64,000 bases of DNA from Moringa oleifera (lineage: Eukaryota; Streptophyta; Magnoliopsida; Brassicales; Moringaceae), in NCBI GenBank assembly GCA_021397835.1, contig JAJFZO010000658.1, positions 193,501-257,500 of the forward strand. The letters are read 5' to 3'. Position numbers and translations under genes: made by a program. The notes below the pieces were generated by a model. That model did no database searches and had not been told where the DNA came from. It saw only the letters and a program-made list of their open reading frames with translations. This document shows positions 60,341-64,000 of this stretch, one piece after another. How positions within the stretch are numbered: position 1 is the first letter of the stretch; each line of letters starts with the position of its first letter.

Positions 60341-63300
60341 ATGGCGGTGACAGGATTCTCCTTCTCAACGCCCAAGGCGCATATAAGCTGTTGCAGCTCT
60401 TCGAAGCAAACCTCAATTCCATCTTTGCCCTTCAAGTCCCTCAACTTCCCTCCGTTTTGGCCATGGCAAAAGGTATGCGACACACCCTAAGAGTATATAT
60501 ACATATCCGGGTGAACTTTCTTTGGTAAGAGCTTAAGATTGGTACTTTTATGGTGATGGCCAGTTGAAGATGGGCCCGCTTTGTGTGTCTCCGATGGGTT
60601 TTGGGACATGGGCATGGGGCAACCAGCTTCTCTGGGGTTACAAAGAATCAATGGACACTGAGCTTCAACAAACCTTTAACTTGGCTGTGAAGAATGGTAT
60701 CAATCTTTTTGATACTGCTGATTCTTACGGGACTGGCAGGCTTAATGGGCGGAGCGAAAAGCTTCTTGGAAAGTTTATCCGAGAATTTCAGGGTTGGTTT
60801 CCTTGTATTTCAATTGTTGTGTCTGACTCATTGGAAGAACACTTTGAATTTTGTCCGATTTTCATAAACTTTTTGAGGTCCTTTTGACCACCCAAATATA
60901 TATATATATATATACACATATGTTTTTGTATGTATGTATATGTAGGAATGCTGTTCTCTAGAAGCTATGTTGACCCAGTGTGGTTGACATATGAAAGATT
61001 GCTCAATAATCAGAAGGTCTTTTTTATTGATGAAAAGTGAAGGAGACAAAGCCGTCTTGTGAAAGTTTGTGGATTACAATGTAGCCTCCTAACCCTTAAG
61101 TGGTATAATTGTTGATTGGTCTATCTCTGTTTAAGGTTAGCACCTTAACTAGCACAAAGTCTTTAAGGTTCAGTCATGTTCTTACTTATATGCTTATTGC
61201 TCAATGTTCAAAAGATTTATACCCATCTAACATGCAATCCAACTATATCTGTAGTAGTGATTAGATGGATCTAGTTGTTAACATGGACACCAGACGATAT
61301 CATGGTTGGTCACTAAGTAAAATACAGTATTTCAAGCTGTGAGGATCATCCAATGTGATTTTCCTTTTATAAGTCTTTTTGCTAGAATTGACATGTTTAT
61401 TGATGAGCTAGAGATGTAATGTTTCATGTATGGTGGGTTCATTGCTTGGCCCCAGATGCTATTGGATATTAAGTTAGGAATTATGGTAGACTGTCACCGA
61501 GCAGGATTGCTTCTTCAAATCATGACAATATCTTAGAGTGCATTTTAAAAGCAGAGATTGGAGAGATTGTCTAGTTTGGATTCATGTAATAAATTTGTTC
61601 AGTTAATGTGATATATGGTTATATTCCCAGGAAGAAAGCAGATACAAGATGATATTGTGATTGCTACGAAGTTTGCAGCATATCCATGGCGTTTGACACC
61701 AGGGCAGTTTGTGAAAGCATGCAGGTCCGTCACTTGTGCTAATTTGTTGTGTACATAATACATGTGTTTTATCCTCTTGAATTATTTGACCAAAAATTCC
61801 TCATTTGAATGAATATATTTTTCTTTCGTTCAGTTTGTATGGTCATATTAGTAAAGCTACTTTGACAAGAATTTTATGTTCCAAAAAAGAGAAAAATTAT
61901 GAGATGATCTTTCTTAGTGATACTGCCACATTCATCCCATTGTCTTGCTATGTTACTGCTAACTCTCATGATATAAATTTTAATAAAGGACGGTTTCTTT
62001 AGGGCCTCTCTGGACCGCATTCAGATTGAGCAAATTGGAATAGGACAGCTTCATTGGTCTACAGCAAATTATGCTCCTCCCCAAGAATTAGCTCTTTGGA
62101 ATGGCTTAGTGGCAATGTACGAGCAGGTTACCATAATTTACTCTCAAACGCATAATTTTTTGTTGGTTGACATTAGATTTATCTTTTACTATTACACCCT
62201 TTTTGTTTCTAATAATGTTTGAAAGGAGGTTATTGATCCTGTTCTTATAATTCAATAGTTGATGTTACTTTCCATAACTTTCCAAAACTCTGTTAAAGGA
62301 AGCTTGTAGAAAAGTCCATTTTAAGTGGATGAACTCATGGAAACAGCACTGTGTAGGGTTTAGTTCAAGCAGTTGGAGTTAGCAATTATGGCCCACAGCA
62401 GCTTATAAAGATACATGATTACCTGAAAGCCCGAGGAGTTCCCCTGTGCTCTGCTCAGGTATTTTATTTATGTTGTCTCATTAAAATTCGCATTCACGGT
62501 TTCTGCTGCACATATTGGCCATGCATCATTGAAGTACCCTGGATAGAAAAGCATGTGTGATCTGCATGATATAATCAGAACTTGAGATCACAAATGTCAT
62601 ATTCGAAACTTGATATGAACTTTCAAGAATCTATATCACCATGCTAGTGATGGCTGCATTGGCACATCTCTATTAATCTTACCTTTAGAAAGACCCTGCT
62701 TGCAGGTGCAATTTTCTCTGTTAAGCATTGGAAAGGATCAGCTTGAGATTAAGAATATATGTGATTCTCTGGGTATCCGCTTGATTTCATATAGTCCTTT
62801 AGGACTGGGAATGCTTACAGGGAAATATACACCTTCTAAACTTCCTCGTGGACCTCGGTAGTATCTAAACTTTAGTTTATTGCTTTAACACCTTGTACAA
62901 GAGGGGTCAAAGATCAGGGTTGTTATCCCATGTCGTCTAACGGGGATTTTGTCTTCTATCAGATCGCTGCTATTCAGACAAATTCTTCCAGGATTAGAGC
63001 CTTTATTGAGGTCACTGGGACAAATTGCGGAGAGACGACGTAAAACAATACCGCAGGTATTTGTTTCTTTTACTTTGTTTTAATACATTGGTATGCTAGG
63101 TGGTATTTCTTACTGCCGGAATTCCATCAAGTTACTAAATCAACTGTACAGAATGTAAACTTGCTTCATTTAAGAAAGTAAGCTTTGATGTTTTTGGGTG
63201 CATATAGGGGCAAAATATTAGGGCAGGAGATACATTTGATTCAATAACCACTGTTCAATAACATATGAATGTATGCTTGTCAATTGATGTCAGATTAATG

Positions 63301-63601
63301 TTGTGTTGTGTAGTCCAAATGTTAAAGGCGTAAGTTTCAGGTTTTATCAATCCAATGCTTCATTGAAATTGCCAAGTAGCTCCCACTTCTGGGTGTAATA
63401 AAATTCTATTTGCAGGTTGCAATAAACTGGTGCATCTGCAAGGGTACTATCCCGATACCTGGTGTGAAGACGGTGAAGCAAGCAGAAGAAAATTTGGGCT
63501 CTCTTGGTTGGCGCCTTAGCTCAGATGAGTTACTTCAGTTAGAATATGCAGCTCGCAAGTCACCTCGAAGGATGATCCAAAATATTTTTCAGACAAGGTA
63601 G
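60341..63601 (+). CDS. PLR1: Chloroplast pyridoxal reductase (aldo-keto reductase)
   Basis: Eight exons, 60341-60472, 60564-60792, 61631-61724, 62003-62126, 62357-62458, 62706-62857, 62963-63056 and 63416-63601, give 370 residues in frame. Exon 1 encodes a Ser-rich, basic N-terminus (MAVTGFSFSTPKAHISCCSS) that fits a plastid transit peptide. The aldo-keto reductase barrel shows SPMGFGTWAWGN, then LFDTADSYGTGRLNGRSEKL (catalytic Asp and Tyr), IVIATKFAAYP (Lys), the LHWST His segment, VGVSNYGPQQL and ISYSPLGLGMLTGKY. The ending MIQNIFQTR matches Arabidopsis PLR1 as I recall it. The enzyme reduces pyridoxal to pyridoxine with NADPH in the vitamin B6 salvage pathway. Length is close to the roughly 365 residues expected. 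Confidence 0.94.
60895..60914. repeat. (AT)n microsatellite in PLR1 intron 2
   Basis: About ten TA units within the second intron of the pyridoxal reductase gene. Confidence 0.85.
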
Positions 63602-64000
63602 GTTCTCATTCAATGCCACATCTATCTTTACAATATAGACTCAGTAACATTTGGTCTGCTGTGCAGATGATATATGAACAGAAGTAAATTGAAGGATTTT
63701 TCAGTGTAAAATATGGTCTTCATTCTGGATTGTATTGAGAGCTCTAATATCGATCCCAGGATTAGGATGAGTGCATATCAAAATTGAACATGTGATTGCC
63801 CAAATATTTCCCTGTAATACTTTCTAGGATGCTCATTCAGATCAATTGTTTAATTTCCTTTCGGATGCTTTGCCCTAGTCTTGAGGACCTGTTTCTTTAA
63901 GCCTGTGATTGCCTTTCAGTGTCCATTATTTCCAAGTCCATTATTTCCAATGCTATTGACCTCCAACCCCAAAGTCTTGCAGCCTCTGCTGCTCCAACCA
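63602..64000. other. PLR1 3' UTR and downstream sequence
   Basis: Sequence after the PLR1 stop codon up to the window end. No gene is recognised. Confidence 0.5.

Overview
The window is nuclear DNA of a eudicot plant. It has AT-rich intergenic DNA, multi-exon genes with GT-AG introns, plant-only families (GRF, GIF, IQD, SAUR, CRK, HD-Zip I, chloroplast small HSP, plastid pyridoxal reductase), a MIR166 precursor and a decayed Ty1/copia element. The species cannot be named from sequence alone; long homopolymer tracts and moderate introns would fit a woody rosid or grape-like genome, but that is only an impression. No bacterial-style or exotic system was found.

Layout. 1-8.2 kb: a short non-coding lead, an intronless PADRE/DUF4228 protein (+), a two-exon chloroplast HSP21-type small heat-shock protein (-) and a five-exon IQD calmodulin-binding protein (+). 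9.3-11.5 kb: a four-exon growth-regulating factor (GRF, -) with QLQ and WRC domains and an intact miR396 site. 15.3-18.8 kb: a PEPR-like LRR receptor kinase (+). 20.1-24.7 kb: a divergent pair, a 72-residue one-TM mini-protein (-) and a GRF-interacting factor (GIF/SSXT, +), whose start codons are about 350 bp apart. 27.7-34.9 kb: a 14-exon coiled-coil protein with a conserved C-terminal domain (-), carrying a LINE fragment in one intron. 37.7-43.3 kb: an 11-exon CDPK-related kinase (+). 45.4-47.8 kb: a SAUR32-like gene and an intronless seven-TM protein, both (-). 51.1-51.3 kb: a MIR166 hairpin (-). 53.9-54.7 kb: an ATHB7/12-like HD-Zip I gene (+). 55.3-60.0 kb: a decayed copia element (-). 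60.0 kb: tRNA-Leu(UAG). 60.3-63.6 kb: plastid pyridoxal reductase PLR1 (+).

Functional links. GRF and GIF proteins act together as a transcription factor/co-activator pair, and here their genes lie about 10.7 kb apart. The GRF carries the miR396 site that normally limits GRF dose, while the GIF shows none. The CRK-SAUR32-MIR166-HD-Zip I run and the IQD/GIF pairing both resemble gene neighbourhoods I recall from Arabidopsis, so the window looks like an old, little-rearranged euchromatic block. Exon coordinates were placed by hand from splice consensus, reading-frame continuity and family similarity. No transcript evidence was available.
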